Position numbers and translations under genes: made by a program. The notes under the pieces were generated by a model. That model was given only the letters and a program-made list of their open reading frames with translations. It was not told where the DNA came from and did not search any database. Of a stretch of 64,000 bases of DNA, positions 8,736 through 17,595 are shown one piece after another. Origin of the DNA: Stenotrophomonas sp. UBA7346. Its GTDB lineage: Bacteria; Pseudomonadota; Gammaproteobacteria; Xanthomonadales; Xanthomonadaceae. The stretch covers positions 18,282-82,281 of the forward strand of contig DKPB01000001.1 in assembly GCA_002471015.1 (NCBI GenBank), given 5' to 3'. Within the stretch, counting starts at the first letter, position 1. Each line of letters begins with the position of its first letter.

Positions 8736-8777
8736 GTCTGCGCGCTGCCAGCGCGGCAATGCAGGCCCCCCCTGGCC

Positions 8778-9041
8778 TCAGCGCAGTTGGCTGTCCTTGC
8801 TGCCGCGCCGGTTGTAACCGGCAAATGCCTCGTCCTCATCCTGGGCCTGTTGGCAGGCCACGCACAGGCGCACGCCGGGCACGGCCTTGCGCCGCGCCTC
8901 CGGGATGGGCGCATCACATTCTTCGCAATGTTCCAGGCCGGGACCGCTGGGCATACGACTGCGCGCACGCTTGATCGCGTCCTCGACGGTGGCATCAATC
9001 TGATCCTGAACGGCGGTATCGCCCGCCCAACCGGTAGCCAT
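8778..9041 (-). CDS. DksA/TraR-family C4 zinc-finger protein, YbiI-like
   Basis: 87 residues from MATGWAGDTA, the length of E. coli YbiI. A short helical N-terminus is followed by a four-cysteine zinc finger, Cys39-x2-Cys42-x17-Cys60-x2-Cys63 (CEECDAPIPEARRKAVPG...CVAC). The long coiled-coil of DksA is absent, so it is not a DksA replacement. The family may act at the RNA polymerase secondary channel, but for these short members the role is unproven. The frame extends 17 codons upstream without family resemblance. Confidence 0.85.
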   Translation of the reverse strand: MATGWAGDTAVQDQIDATVEDAIKRARSRMPSGPGLEHCEECDAPIPEARRKAVPGVRLCVACQQAQDEDEAFAGYNRRGSKDSQLR

Positions 9042-9143
9042 GTCCTGTCTCCACCTACAACAACATGCCCAAGCTGACGCCTCCGGCCCCATATTTCAAG
9101 GCGGCGGCCGTCCTGCGTACAGCTGTCTGAACCTGCCGCCGCC

Positions 9144-10408
9144 TCAGCGCGCGGAGAACTCGCCGCGCCCCAGCGCCTGCACGGTATTGCCGGCCGCCTC
9201 GCGGGCCTGCATATCCGCGCCAAGGGCCTTCAGCGCCTGCAGTATCCCGGTGCGCTGGAACAAGGCGGCAAACATCGCCGGAGTCTGCCCGGCATGGTTG
9301 CGCTGGTGGTTGGCGCCCAGCCGGTACATCTGTGTATCCGCATACGAGAACAGGCGCCCCTGCAGCAGGCGGTCTTCGCTGGGCTCGATGCCGAGGATCA
9401 GGTTGCCCGGGGCCATCGCCACCTGCTCGGTTTCCTAGAAGATATTGGCCAGGTTGCGGTTCAACTCCATGCTGCCGATGCGGCGCGAAGGGATCAGCTC
9501 CTCCGGCCAGATCTTGGTGGCATCGAGCTGGTCGAAATCGAACTTGGCCAACTGCTCGGCCTCAAGCACCTGCAGGTACAGGTCCCACTTGGGGAAGTTG
9601 CCTGCATCGATGGCCGTGATCAGGTCACGCGACATGTGGTTGAAGTCCTGGCCCTGCACCGTCTGTGCCTGCCGGGGGTCGTGGTTGCGCACGCCCTGCT
9701 GGCTCTTCCAGCTGAACTTCACATAGCGGTACTGGCCATCGGCATTGACCAGTTTGTAAGCGTGCAGGGAGGAACCATCCATCTCGCGGTAGCTGGCCGG
9801 CGTGCCTTCATTGGAGAACAGCAGGGTCAAGGTGCGGGTGGCTTCGGGCACATGCTGGAAGAAATCGAACAGCGTGCGGTTGGTGCCGTAGTTCTTGTCC
9901 GGGTCCGGCTTGAACGCGGGCACCATGTCGGGGAACTTGATCGCATCGCGGATGAAGAAGGTGGGCAAGTTGTTGCCCACCAGGTCCCAGTTGCCCTGCT
10001 CGGTGTAGAACCTGGTGGCAAAGCCGCGCGGATCGCGCAAGGTTTTCGGGCTGTGGTTGCCGTGCACCACCGAGGAAAGCGCACGAACACGGGGGTCTGC
10101 TTGCCGGCGGTGAACAGCGTGGCCTGGCTGATGTCGGTCAGGGTTTCGCTGGCGGTGAACACACCATAGGCACCGGCGCCGCGCGCATGCACCACGCGCT
10201 CGGGGATGCGCTCGCGGTCAAAGCGCTGCAGCTTCTGGATCAGGTGTACGTCCTGCAGCAGCACCGGGCCATCGGCACCGGCAGTCTGCGAGTTCTGGTT
10301 GTCGCCCACCTGCGCGCCATTGTCGCGGGTCAGGTCACCGGCGTTGGCGGTGGCCGCCAGCAGGCTGCTGGCAAACGTGAGGGCGACAAACAAGCGGCGA
10401 TGCTTCAT
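9144..10408 (-). pseudogene. katB: Broken periplasmic catalase fused to an ankyrin-repeat remnant (katB-ankB)
   Basis: The ATG at 10408 follows GGAGAG and begins a signal peptide (MKHRRLFVALTFASSLLAATANA). Clade-3 haem catalase features follow: VVHARGAGAYGVF with the distal His, GNWDLVGNN, and the haem-ligand region RLFSYADTQMYRLG. Three lesions are visible. A 1-bp deletion near 10076-10079 breaks VFVRF/SSVVHGNHSP. An in-frame TAG at 9437-9435 interrupts NIF*ETEQVAMAPGN. After RLGANHQR (about 9300) the normal C-terminus is missing and the frame runs into one ankyrin repeat (AGQTPAMFAALF...LKALGADMQAREAAGNT) to the stop at 9144. KatB is followed by ankyrin protein AnkB in Pseudomonas, so this is probably a collapsed katB-ankB pair. 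No active catalase can be made. Confidence 0.9.
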
Positions 10409-10460
10409 GCGGAATCTCTCCAATCGGGAGCCGCAAGCATCGCGATACCGCCGTCAGCGG

Positions 10461-10483
10461 TGAAATCGTTTGTTCAGATTTCA
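10461..10483. promoter_or_regulatory. Inverted repeat upstream of the broken catalase
   Basis: Perfect 7-bp arms TGAAATC and GATTTCA separated by 9 bp, 53 bp upstream of the katB start codon. The geometry suits a dimeric regulator, but it does not match the OxyR ATAG consensus. The regulator is unknown. Confidence 0.45.
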
Positions 10484-10559
10484 ACCCTAGGCAACGCGGA
10501 TGGATATGCCGCGGCCATCAGTGCGATAGCCGCAGCCTTCCAGCGCACTGCCCGTGCCG

Positions 10560-11114
10560 TCACCACATCAGGTCGTCGGGCACCTGGAACTGCGCGTAGT
10601 ACGCATCGTCCTCGGCGTTGCCGGTGGAGATCGGGGTGTCGGCACTCTGGCCGTGATCGAGCACGATCAGCGCGGCATCGCGCTCACGTACCTTTTCGGC
10701 CGCCATCCGCGGCAGCAGGGCGAAGCTGTCGCCATCGCGGGCAATCACCAGCGCACCGTTGGCCAACTGCGTGCGCAACGCCTCGGTGACCAGCAGCGTG
10801 CGGATCAGCGAGCCATCGTTGAAGCGGTACTCCAGCTCGCCAGCACGCGGCAGCTTGCGGTCGCTGATGATCTGCCGGGCCTGGGCACGCAGTTCCTCGC
10901 TGCGGCGCAGGGCGTTGCGCTCGGCTGCCAGCTGGCGGTCCTTCTCGGCCTTTTCGGCGCGGGCGCGGTCGGCCTCGCGCTGGCTCTCGGTCGCCGCCAC
11001 CGGGCCCTTGCCGTGCCGGGCCTTGACCTGCTCGCGCGCGACCTGCGAGACCTGCGATTTCTTCACCAGGCCAGCCTTGAGCAGCTGTTCCTGCAGCGGA
11101 TTACCCTTTGCCAT
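10560..11114 (-). CDS. DUF2058 domain protein (YaiL family)
   Basis: 184 residues. The N-terminus MAKGNPLQEQLLKAGLVKKSQV is characteristic of DUF2058, followed by a strongly charged helix (about residues 25-80, Ala/Arg/Glu/Lys rich, probable coiled coil). The globular C-terminal half includes LEYRFNDGSLIRTLLV. The family is linked to nucleoprotein or polysome association in E. coli, without a defined function. Divergent from the YgjP-like peptidase gene, whose start lies 63 bp away. Confidence 0.85.
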   Translation of the reverse strand: MAKGNPLQEQLLKAGLVKKSQVSQVAREQVKARHGKGPVAATESQREADRARAEKAEKDRQLAAERNALRRSEELRAQARQIISDRKLPRAGELEYRFNDGSLIRTLLVTEALRTQLANGALVIARDGDSFALLPRMAAEKVRERDAALIVLDHGQSADTPISTGNAEDDAYYAQFQVPDDLMW

Positions 11115-11177
11115 CGTCGTTGTTCATGGTTCTGTTGCCGAGGCTGCCATCATAGCGCCCTGCCCCGCCCCGCCCAA

Positions 11178-11681
11178 ATGCCCATGCTCACGCTGAAATA
11201 CCTGAACGGCTATCCCGAACACCTGCAGCAGCGCGCCCGCGAACTGCTGGACGCGGGCAAGCTGGGCGAGGCCGTGCGCAAGCGCTACGCCGAGCCGAAC
11301 ACGGTGCGCAACGACCGCCAGCTGTACGACTACGTGCAGGCCATCAAGGAGCGCCACCTGCGCCAGTCGGTGCCGCTGGGCAAGGTGCTGTACGACGGCA
11401 AGCTGCAGGTGGTGAAGCACGCCCTGGGCACCCACACCGCGGTGTCACGCAACCATGGCGGCAAGCTAAAGGCCAGCCGCGAGATCCGCATCGCCAGCGT
11501 GTTCCGCGAAGCCCCGGCGCCGTTCCTGCGGATGATCGTGGTGCACGAACTGGCCCACATCAAGGAGGCCGATCACAACAAGGCCTTCTACCAGCTATGC
11601 CTGCACATGGAGCCGGACTACCACCAGCTGGAGTTCGACCTGCGCCTGTACCTGACCGCGCTGGAGCACGAACCCGGCTGA
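11178..11681 (+). CDS. YgjP-like (DUF45/M48-type) metallopeptidase
   Basis: 167 residues from MPMLTLKYLN; an ATG two codons later (11184) is equally possible. The zincin motif HELAH lies at residues 123-127, with His133 in EADHNKAFY as the likely third ligand, as in YgjP/WLM-type peptidases. The N-terminal half is charged and helical. Substrate unknown. A longer open frame upstream is the antisense of the DUF2058 gene and is not part of the protein. Confidence 0.85.
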   Translation: MPMLTLKYLNGYPEHLQQRARELLDAGKLGEAVRKRYAEPNTVRNDRQLYDYVQAIKERHLRQSVPLGKVLYDGKLQVVKHALGTHTAVSRNHGGKLKASREIRIASVFREAPAPFLRMIVVHELAHIKEADHNKAFYQLCLHMEPDYHQLEFDLRLYLTALEHEPG

Positions 11682-11747
11682 GCCGCCCATCGCCGCCGCC
11701 CCGCCACGGCGCTACACTCCCCCGCCTTCGCAGAACCGAACACCGCC

Positions 11748-12461
11748 ATGACCAGCCCCATCCGTCTCGACAAGCGCGTCGCCGCACAACTGCAGTGCTC
11801 GCGCTCGCAGGCCCAGCAGTACATCGAAGGCGGCAGCATCAGCGTCGATGGCGAGGTGGTGGAAACCCCGCAGACCATGGTCGATGCGGCGCAGACCGTC
11901 ACCCTCAGTGCCGACAGCAGCGCCGACACCGCCGAAGCAGCCACGCTGTTGCTCAACAAGCCGGCCGGCTGCAGTGGCCAGGACCTGTTCGCACTGCTGA
12001 CCGAGGCCAATCGCTTTGCCGATGATGCCTCCGGCATCCGCATGCTGCGCCGCCACTTCCAGCGCCTGGATTACCTGATGCCACTGGACGACGCCGCCAG
12101 CGGCCTGGTAGTGCTGACCCAGGACTGGCGCGTGCGCCGCCACCTGCAGGAATCCGGCGCCAGCCTGGAGCAGGAATTCGTGGTGGAAGTCAGCGGCGAG
12201 CCCAGCCCCTGGGCCATGCCCAAGCTCACCCACGGCCTGGTCTACGAAGGACGCAGTCTGCCACCGGCCAAGGTCAGCTGGCAGAGCGAACAGCGCCTGC
12301 GTTTTGCGATCAAGGATGTGCGTCTTGGACAGATGGCCACCATGTGCAGCCTGGTCGGCCTGAAAGCCGAGCAGATCCGCCGCCTGCGCATCGGCCGCGT
12401 CGGCCTCAGCAAGATGCCCGAAGGCCAGTGGCGCTACCTGCCGGCAAACCAGCGCTTCTGA
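11748..12461 (+). CDS. RsuA/RluB-family rRNA pseudouridine synthase with S4 domain
   Basis: 237 residues. An S4 RNA-binding domain occupies roughly residues 5-50 (RLDKRVAAQL...YIEGGSISVDGE). The catalytic domain starts at LLLNKPAG. The catalytic motif of the family, RLDxxTSGLL, appears here as PLDDAASGLVVLTQD with Asp114. Asp is kept, but the Arg two positions before it is Pro and the Thr is Ala. Closest by layout to the RluB/RluE/RluF group that modifies 23S rRNA. Whether the altered motif is still active cannot be told from sequence. Confidence 0.82.
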   Translation: MTSPIRLDKRVAAQLQCSRSQAQQYIEGGSISVDGEVVETPQTMVDAAQTVTLSADSSADTAEAATLLLNKPAGCSGQDLFALLTEANRFADDASGIRMLRRHFQRLDYLMPLDDAASGLVVLTQDWRVRRHLQESGASLEQEFVVEVSGEPSPWAMPKLTHGLVYEGRSLPPAKVSWQSEQRLRFAIKDVRLGQMATMCSLVGLKAEQIRRLRIGRVGLSKMPEGQWRYLPANQRF

Positions 12462-12494
12462 GCCGCTGAGTCGCGCCCACGCGGGCGCGGCGCG

Positions 12495-12797
12495 TCATAA
12501 CAAACGAATCAACGCCGCCGCCGCAGCGCCGGCCATCACCACCACCAGGAACGGCAGCCGCAACAGCAACGCGACCGCGGCCGCCAGCAGTGCAGCGACG
12601 CGCGCATCCAGTACCACGCCCTGCCCGGCCGATACGGTGTTCATCGTCGTCAGCGAGGCCAACAGGCCTATCGTCAGGCAGCCCGCCACCCGGCTCATCC
12701 GCGGCGATTCCAGCCAGCGCACCGGCACCAGATAGCCGGCGAACTTGATCGCCCACGCGGCCACGCAGCCCACTACGATCCACGCCCACAGGCTCAT
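12495..12797 (-). CDS. azlD: AzlD-family branched-chain amino acid exporter subunit
   Basis: 100 residues, four hydrophobic segments with few charges, matching the small AzlD/YgaH partner of AzlC-type permeases. Its start overlaps the azlC stop by four bases (ATGA at 12797-12794). AzlCD/YgaZH pairs export branched-chain amino acids or methionine. Last gene of the sstT-azlC-azlD operon. Confidence 0.85.
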   Translation of the reverse strand: MSLWAWIVVGCVAAWAIKFAGYLVPVRWLESPRMSRVAGCLTIGLLASLTTMNTVSAGQGVVLDARVAALLAAAVALLLRLPFLVVVMAGAAAAALIRLL

Positions 12798-13522
12798 GGC
12801 GCCGCCTCGGTGTCCGTGAGCGGGGCGACGTCCGGCTCCAGACCTTCATCGGCCGGGCCACGCCCGAACCAGCCCCACAGCGCAGCCACTGCCGCCGCCA
12901 GCAGGATCGGCACGCCGGCCGGCACCCACGGCAGCGCCAGCACCGTCACCAACGCACAAACCACGGCAATGGCCACCGGCTCACGCGTGCGCAGGCGCGG
13001 CCACAACAAGCCCAGGAAGGCGGCCACCGCCGCGCCGTCCAGGCCCCACTGGCGCGGATCGCCCATGGCATCCCCCAGCATTGCACCCAGCACGGTGAAC
13101 AGGTTCCAGCACAGGTACACGCCCACCCCCGCCACCCAGAAGCCGCGCCGCTGCTCCTGCGGATCCTGCTGGCTGGCGGCGGTGGCAGCGGATTCGTCGA
13201 TGGTCAGCTGCGCCGCCAGCGGCTTGACCCAACCCTGCGGGCGCAGCATGCGGTTGATCTGTGCGCCGTACACCGCATTGCGGATGCCCAGCAGCGTGGC
13301 GGCAGCAAATGCCGAGGCACCCGCGCCACCGGCACCGATCACGCCGATGAAGGCGAACTGAGAGCCGCCGGTGAACATCAGCAGGCTCAATGCCATCGTC
13401 TGTGCCACGCTGAAACCGGACGCTACCGCCAAGGCACCAAACGAGATGCCGTACAGGCCGGTGGCGATCGCGATCGACACGCCGATGCGGACGGCCGGCG
13501 TGAAGCGCGATGCGCTGCGCAT
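12794..13522 (-). CDS. azlC: AzlC-family branched-chain amino acid exporter
   Basis: 242 residues with several membrane helices and the family segments ISFGALAVASGFS and LLMFTGGSQFAFIGVIGAGG (about residues 28-65). Forms the large subunit with AzlD immediately downstream. Starts on the sstT stop (ATGA overlap at 13522), so the three transporter genes are probably translated from one message. Regulation is not visible. Confidence 0.88.
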   Translation of the reverse strand: MRSASRFTPAVRIGVSIAIATGLYGISFGALAVASGFSVAQTMALSLLMFTGGSQFAFIGVIGAGGAGASAFAAATLLGIRNAVYGAQINRMLRPQGWVKPLAAQLTIDESAATAASQQDPQEQRRGFWVAGVGVYLCWNLFTVLGAMLGDAMGDPRQWGLDGAAVAAFLGLLWPRLRTREPVAIAVVCALVTVLALPWVPAGVPILLAAAVAALWGWFGRGPADEGLEPDVAPLTDTEAAP

Positions 13523-14727
13523 CAGGCGCGCCCGGCCGCCTGCTCGGCGGCAGCCACAAACACCACGTCGGTGGACGAGTTCAACGCGGTCTCGGCCGAG
13601 TCCTGCACCACCCCGACGATGAAGCCCACGCCAACCACCTGCATGGCGATGTCATCGGAAATGCCAAACAGGCCACAGGCCAACGGAATCAGCAGCAGCG
13701 AGCCACCGGGCACGCCGGAGGCGCCGCAGGCGCCAATGGCCGCCACCACGCTCAGCAACAGGGCGGTCGGCAGGTCCACCGGGTAGCCCAGGGTGTGCAC
13801 CGCGGCCAGCGTCAGTACCGAAATGGTGATCGCGGCACCGGCCATGTTGATGGTCGCCCCCAGCGGGATGGCCACCGAATAGGTTTCCTCATGCAGGCCC
13901 AGCTTGCGACACAGTTCCATGTTGACCGGGATGTTGGCCGCCGATGAACGGGTGAAGAAAGCGGTGATGCCGCTCTCGCGCAGGCAGCGCAGCACCAGCG
14001 GGTACGGGTTGCGACGGGTCACCAGCGCCACGATCAGCGGATTGCCGACAAAAGCCATGAACAGCATCGCCCCGACCAGCACCGCCAGCAGGTGCACATA
14101 ATCCTTCAGCGCACCCAGCCCGGATTCGGCCAGCAGCGAGGCCACGATGCCGAACACACCCAGCGGGGCCAGCTTGATCACCAACCGCACCAGCCAGGTG
14201 ACCGCATTGGACAGATCGCCGATCACGCTGCGGGTGCCCTCGCTGGCATGACGCAAGGCCAGGCCCAGGCCCACCGCCCAGGCCAGCAGGCCGATGTAAT
14301 TGGCGTCGAGCAGGGCGTGCACCGGGTTGTCGACGATCTGCATCAGCAAGGTCTTGAGCACTTCGCCAATACCGCTCGGCGCGCTCAACGTGGTCTCGGC
14401 AGTCTTCAGCGTCAGCTTGCTGGGGAACAGGAAGCTGGCCGCCACGCCCACCAGTGCCGCAGCCACCGTGCCCAGCACGTACAGCCCCAGGATCTTGCGG
14501 ATGTGGGTCTTCTGCCCACGCTGGTGATTGGCAATGGAGGCCGTCACCAGCACCAGCACCAGCACCGGTGCCACCGCCTTCAGGGCAGAGATGAATACCG
14601 TACCCAGCAGGCCCACGGCGCGGGCGCCTGCCGGCCACAGCATTGCCAGGGCAATACCGGCAACCAGGCCGATGATGATCTGCAGCACCAGGCTGGGCGC
14701 GCGGAAAGGAAAGGAGCGTTCGGTCAT
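13522..14727 (-). CDS. sstT: Sodium:serine/threonine symporter
   Basis: 401 residues from MTERSFPF; a GGAAAGGAAAGGAG-like purine tract lies just inside the frame rather than upstream, so the start rests on homology. Member of the dicarboxylate/amino acid:cation symporter family. The SstT-typical segments are FTRSSAANIPVNMELCRKLG and IPLGATINMAGAAITI. The second hairpin region reads ACGASGVPGGSLLLIPLACG. Imports serine and threonine with Na+. Its grouping with an AzlCD exporter suggests coupled handling of amino acid pools. Confidence 0.9.
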   Translation of the reverse strand: MTERSFPFRAPSLVLQIIIGLVAGIALAMLWPAGARAVGLLGTVFISALKAVAPVLVLVLVTASIANHQRGQKTHIRKILGLYVLGTVAAALVGVAASFLFPSKLTLKTAETTLSAPSGIGEVLKTLLMQIVDNPVHALLDANYIGLLAWAVGLGLALRHASEGTRSVIGDLSNAVTWLVRLVIKLAPLGVFGIVASLLAESGLGALKDYVHLLAVLVGAMLFMAFVGNPLIVALVTRRNPYPLVLRCLRESGITAFFTRSSAANIPVNMELCRKLGLHEETYSVAIPLGATINMAGAAITISVLTLAAVHTLGYPVDLPTALLLSVVAAIGACGASGVPGGSLLLIPLACGLFGISDDIAMQVVGVGFIVGVVQDSAETALNSSTDVVFVAAAEQAAGRA

Positions 14728-14848
14728 TACGGAACTCGGGCAGGCGCAAACCCCGATTCTCGCCCATGCGCAGCGGCCACGGCACCCCCGTAACGTCATG
14801 GGACAGGACAAAGTGCAGCGCGCAGGCGAACCCGGCTAGGATGCCCCC

Positions 14849-16420
14849 ATGGAGAAGACCCACCGTCCGCGCCGCCTGCTGCGCTTCGCCGCCTATGTGC
14901 TGGGCGCCCTGCTGCTGTTGGTCGGCAGCGGCCTGCTGCTGGGCGACCACCTGACCCCGAAGGCGGTTGGCACGCCCTCACAGGCGCTGGCACCGCAGCC
15001 GGCCCAGACTTTGATCGACCGCCAGTTGTCCCCCCTGCTGGCCGGGCACCCCGGCAAGAGTGGCGCGGTCTATCTGTCCGACGGACTGGACGCCTTTGCT
15101 GCACGCTCCATCATCACCCATCAGGCTGGCCGCAGCCTGGACCTGCAGTACTACATGTGGCACGACGACCTGCTCGGTCATCTGCTGGCCCACGATGTAC
15201 ATGAAGCCGCAGAACGTGGCGTACGTGTGCGCCTGCTGCTGGACGACATGAATGCCGCCGGGTTGGACCCGCAGATGCTGGCGCTGGACAACCACCCCAA
15301 CATCGAGATCCGCCTGTACAACCCCTTCCGCAACCGTGACGGCCTGTGGCGGCTGGTGGAGATGGTGCAGCGCGCCTTCAGCATCAACCACCGCATGCAC
15401 AACAAGGCCTGGATTGCCGACGGCCGGGTTGCCATCGTCGGGGGCCGCAACATCGGTGCCGAGTACTTCGATGCCCGCCCGGACGTGAACTTCCGCGACC
15501 TGGACCTGCTGCTGGCCGGCCCGGTGGCGGCCGATGCCAGCAAGGTATTCGATGATTTCTGGAACAGCGATGCAGTGGTGCCGATCAGTGCCCTGCACTA
15601 CAGCACCGACCAGCAGATGGCCAACTTCATCACCCAGGCCGAACGTGACGCGCGCCAGCAGGAGGCCGCGCCGTACCTGCAGCGGGTGCGCGCGCGTCTC
15701 AATGACGCCTATTTGAGCCAGCAGCTGGACCTGCATTGGACCGACCGCGTGCGGATCCTGTCCGACCCACCGCGCAAGCCACTGGGTGGCAACACCCAGG
15801 GTTGGCTGGTTACCCAGCTTGCGCAGGTCCTCGGCAGCGCCAGGCACAAATCGCTGCTGATCTCGCCCTACTTCGTGCCCGGTGCCACCGGCACCAAGGC
15901 GCTCATCCAGCAAGCGCGCAACGGCGTACAGGTGGGCGTGGTGACCAATTCACTGGCCGCCAACGACGTGGCCGCCGTGCACAGTGGCTACATGCACTAC
16001 CGGCGCCCGTTGCTGGCCGGTGGCGTGCAGCTGTACGAACTGAAGTCGCATGGCCACGCCGCCAAGGCTTCCACCTTCGGCAGCAGTGGCGCCAGCCTGC
16101 ACACCAAGGCCTTCGTGGTGGATGACCAGCGCGGTTTTGTCGGCTCGTTCAACCTGGACCCGCGCTCGGCCTATCTCAATACCGAAATGGGCGCGGTGTT
16201 CGACGACCCGATACTGGCAACCCGGTTGCGCCAGGAGTACCTGCGCCTGTCCGGCCCGGAACTGAGCTATTGGGTGTATCTGGACAAGGACTGGGAACTA
16301 CGCTGGCTGGACCGCAGCGGCCCGACCCCGGTCAGCCTGCGTACCGAGCCGGATACCAGCCTGATGCAGCGTGCCAGTACCCGCGTGATCAGCTGGCTGC
16401 CACTGGAGTCCCAGCTTTGA
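14849..16420 (+). CDS. Phospholipase D-family cardiolipin synthase-like protein (ClsC type)
   Basis: 523 residues. One N-terminal membrane helix (LRFAAYVLGALLLLVGSGLLLG) is followed by two HKD domains. HKD1 is HNKAWIADGRVAIVGGRN near residue 184 and HKD2 is HTKAFVVDDQRGFVGSFN near residue 418. The upstream SLDLQYYMWHDD and later NLDPRSAYLNTEMG segments match the ClsC group. ClsC in E. coli makes cardiolipin from phosphatidylethanolamine and phosphatidylglycerol. The partner gene ymdB is not present nearby. Confidence 0.88.
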   Translation: MEKTHRPRRLLRFAAYVLGALLLLVGSGLLLGDHLTPKAVGTPSQALAPQPAQTLIDRQLSPLLAGHPGKSGAVYLSDGLDAFAARSIITHQAGRSLDLQYYMWHDDLLGHLLAHDVHEAAERGVRVRLLLDDMNAAGLDPQMLALDNHPNIEIRLYNPFRNRDGLWRLVEMVQRAFSINHRMHNKAWIADGRVAIVGGRNIGAEYFDARPDVNFRDLDLLLAGPVAADASKVFDDFWNSDAVVPISALHYSTDQQMANFITQAERDARQQEAAPYLQRVRARLNDAYLSQQLDLHWTDRVRILSDPPRKPLGGNTQGWLVTQLAQVLGSARHKSLLISPYFVPGATGTKALIQQARNGVQVGVVTNSLAANDVAAVHSGYMHYRRPLLAGGVQLYELKSHGHAAKASTFGSSGASLHTKAFVVDDQRGFVGSFNLDPRSAYLNTEMGAVFDDPILATRLRQEYLRLSGPELSYWVYLDKDWELRWLDRSGPTPVSLRTEPDTSLMQRASTRVISWLPLESQL

Positions 16421-16439
16421 TGTCTTGCCGCGTCGGCGC

Positions 16440-17519
16440 TCAGGCACGCTCGCCGTCGTACTGGCTTACCCGCTTCCACAGCCAGGCAGCCACATGCCCG
16501 GGCAACTGCGCCGACAACGCGGCGATGGCTTCGTCCTCGCTGAGCTGCCCCGGCGCATGCAACATGGCGGCACTGGCCGCAAGCTGACCCACCTGCAGTG
16601 AGCGCGCCAGCCCGCCGGGCGCCTGCTCGCCAACCTGCTGCAGTGCCTGCACGATGGACGGTGCCAGCTTCCAATGTTGGGCGATACGTACCGCCGTAGG
16701 CGCACTGCAGCGCTCCAGCAGTTCCAGCAAGGTCCCTGGTTCACGCACCCGCAGCGGCGGCCGCGCCAGCACATCGGCGCAAGCCTGCATGGTCAATGCC
16801 GCGCCCAGACCCAGCAGCAGCCCGGCCAGCTGTGCGGCAAAGCCATCCTCGCGCTCGACGCTGCGCGCATGGTCGGCGGCGGCCAGCGACAGCCGCAGTG
16901 TGTACTCCCACAGCACGCTGGAAAAGCGCGCATCGGCACCGTTGTTGCTTTCCATCACCGGTTGCACCAGAGCGGCCGAGATGATCTGGCGGATGCCATC
17001 GTTGCCGATCAGGGTCACCGCGCGCTCGATGCTTTGCACGTCCTGGCCCTGCAGGCGGTACAGCGCACTGTTGGCAATGCGCAGCAAGGTAGCGGCCAAC
17101 ACTGCGTCGCTGCCGATGATGCGGGCGATCGAACGCGACGACGCGGCACTGTCATTGACGCTCTGGATCAGCTGCGGCAGCAGGTTGGGCCGGCGCGGGG
17201 TATAACGCGAGGAGAGATCGGCGCGGGTCAGCGCGGCGACCACGTCTTCGACCACGGCGCGTTGCACGCGCAGATTGTCGGCATCGTCCGGCCCCACGCC
17301 CAGCGCCAGCAGCAGGAACCGCCGCTGCAGCACCCCGGCGGTTGGCGCGGCAGCCACCGTCGTGGTTGCCCCGACATCATCGCTGGCGGCCAGGTTGCGA
17401 GATCGTGCAGGCGCGTGTGGCCGTGGCTGTCGTTGCCACCACCAGGCAAGCGCGCCCACCAGCACGGCAGCCGCCAACGAGGAGAGAATCACCATGCCGA
17501 TCACGGCCGCGCCATTCAC
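16440..17519 (-). CDS. Membrane-anchored HDOD-domain protein
   Basis: 359 residues from a GTG at 17519; an ATG at 17495 (MVILSSLAAA) is an alternative and keeps the membrane helix. The helix (about residues 9-28) precedes a linker and an HDOD domain from about residue 130 (LIQSVNDSAASSRSIARIIGSDAVLAATLLRIANSALY). The HD metal residues are absent, as is usual in HDOD. Such domains act in signalling, often with cyclic-di-GMP proteins. It is convergent with the cardiolipin synthase gene, ending 19 bp from it. Confidence 0.8.
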   Translation of the reverse strand: MNGAAVIGMVILSSLAAAVLVGALAWWWQRQPRPHAPARSRNLAASDDVGATTTVAAAPTAGVLQRRFLLLALGVGPDDADNLRVQRAVVEDVVAALTRADLSSRYTPRRPNLLPQLIQSVNDSAASSRSIARIIGSDAVLAATLLRIANSALYRLQGQDVQSIERAVTLIGNDGIRQIISAALVQPVMESNNGADARFSSVLWEYTLRLSLAAADHARSVEREDGFAAQLAGLLLGLGAALTMQACADVLARPPLRVREPGTLLELLERCSAPTAVRIAQHWKLAPSIVQALQQVGEQAPGGLARSLQVGQLAASAAMLHAPGQLSEDEAIAALSAQLPGHVAAWLWKRVSQYDGERA

Positions 17520-17595
17520 AGAAAACTGCCTGAAATAACGACCGCCAGGCGCCGCTCTTTAGTCCTGCGGTGGGTGTGCCCGCAGCACCGGCACC

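Noticed and set aside
6942..8759. 605-codon minus-strand frame over the sotB-like gene and acetyltransferase gene
   Set aside because: Glutamine/histidine-rich shadow of two well-supported plus-strand genes.
9144..10408. Programmed frameshift or stop readthrough in the catalase
   Set aside because: There is no slippery heptamer at the 1-bp loss, there is also a TAG and a missing C-terminus, and the family does not use recoding.
10554..11177. N-terminal extension of the YgjP-like frame
   Set aside because: It is the antisense of the DUF2058 gene; the peptidase family begins at MLTLKYLN.
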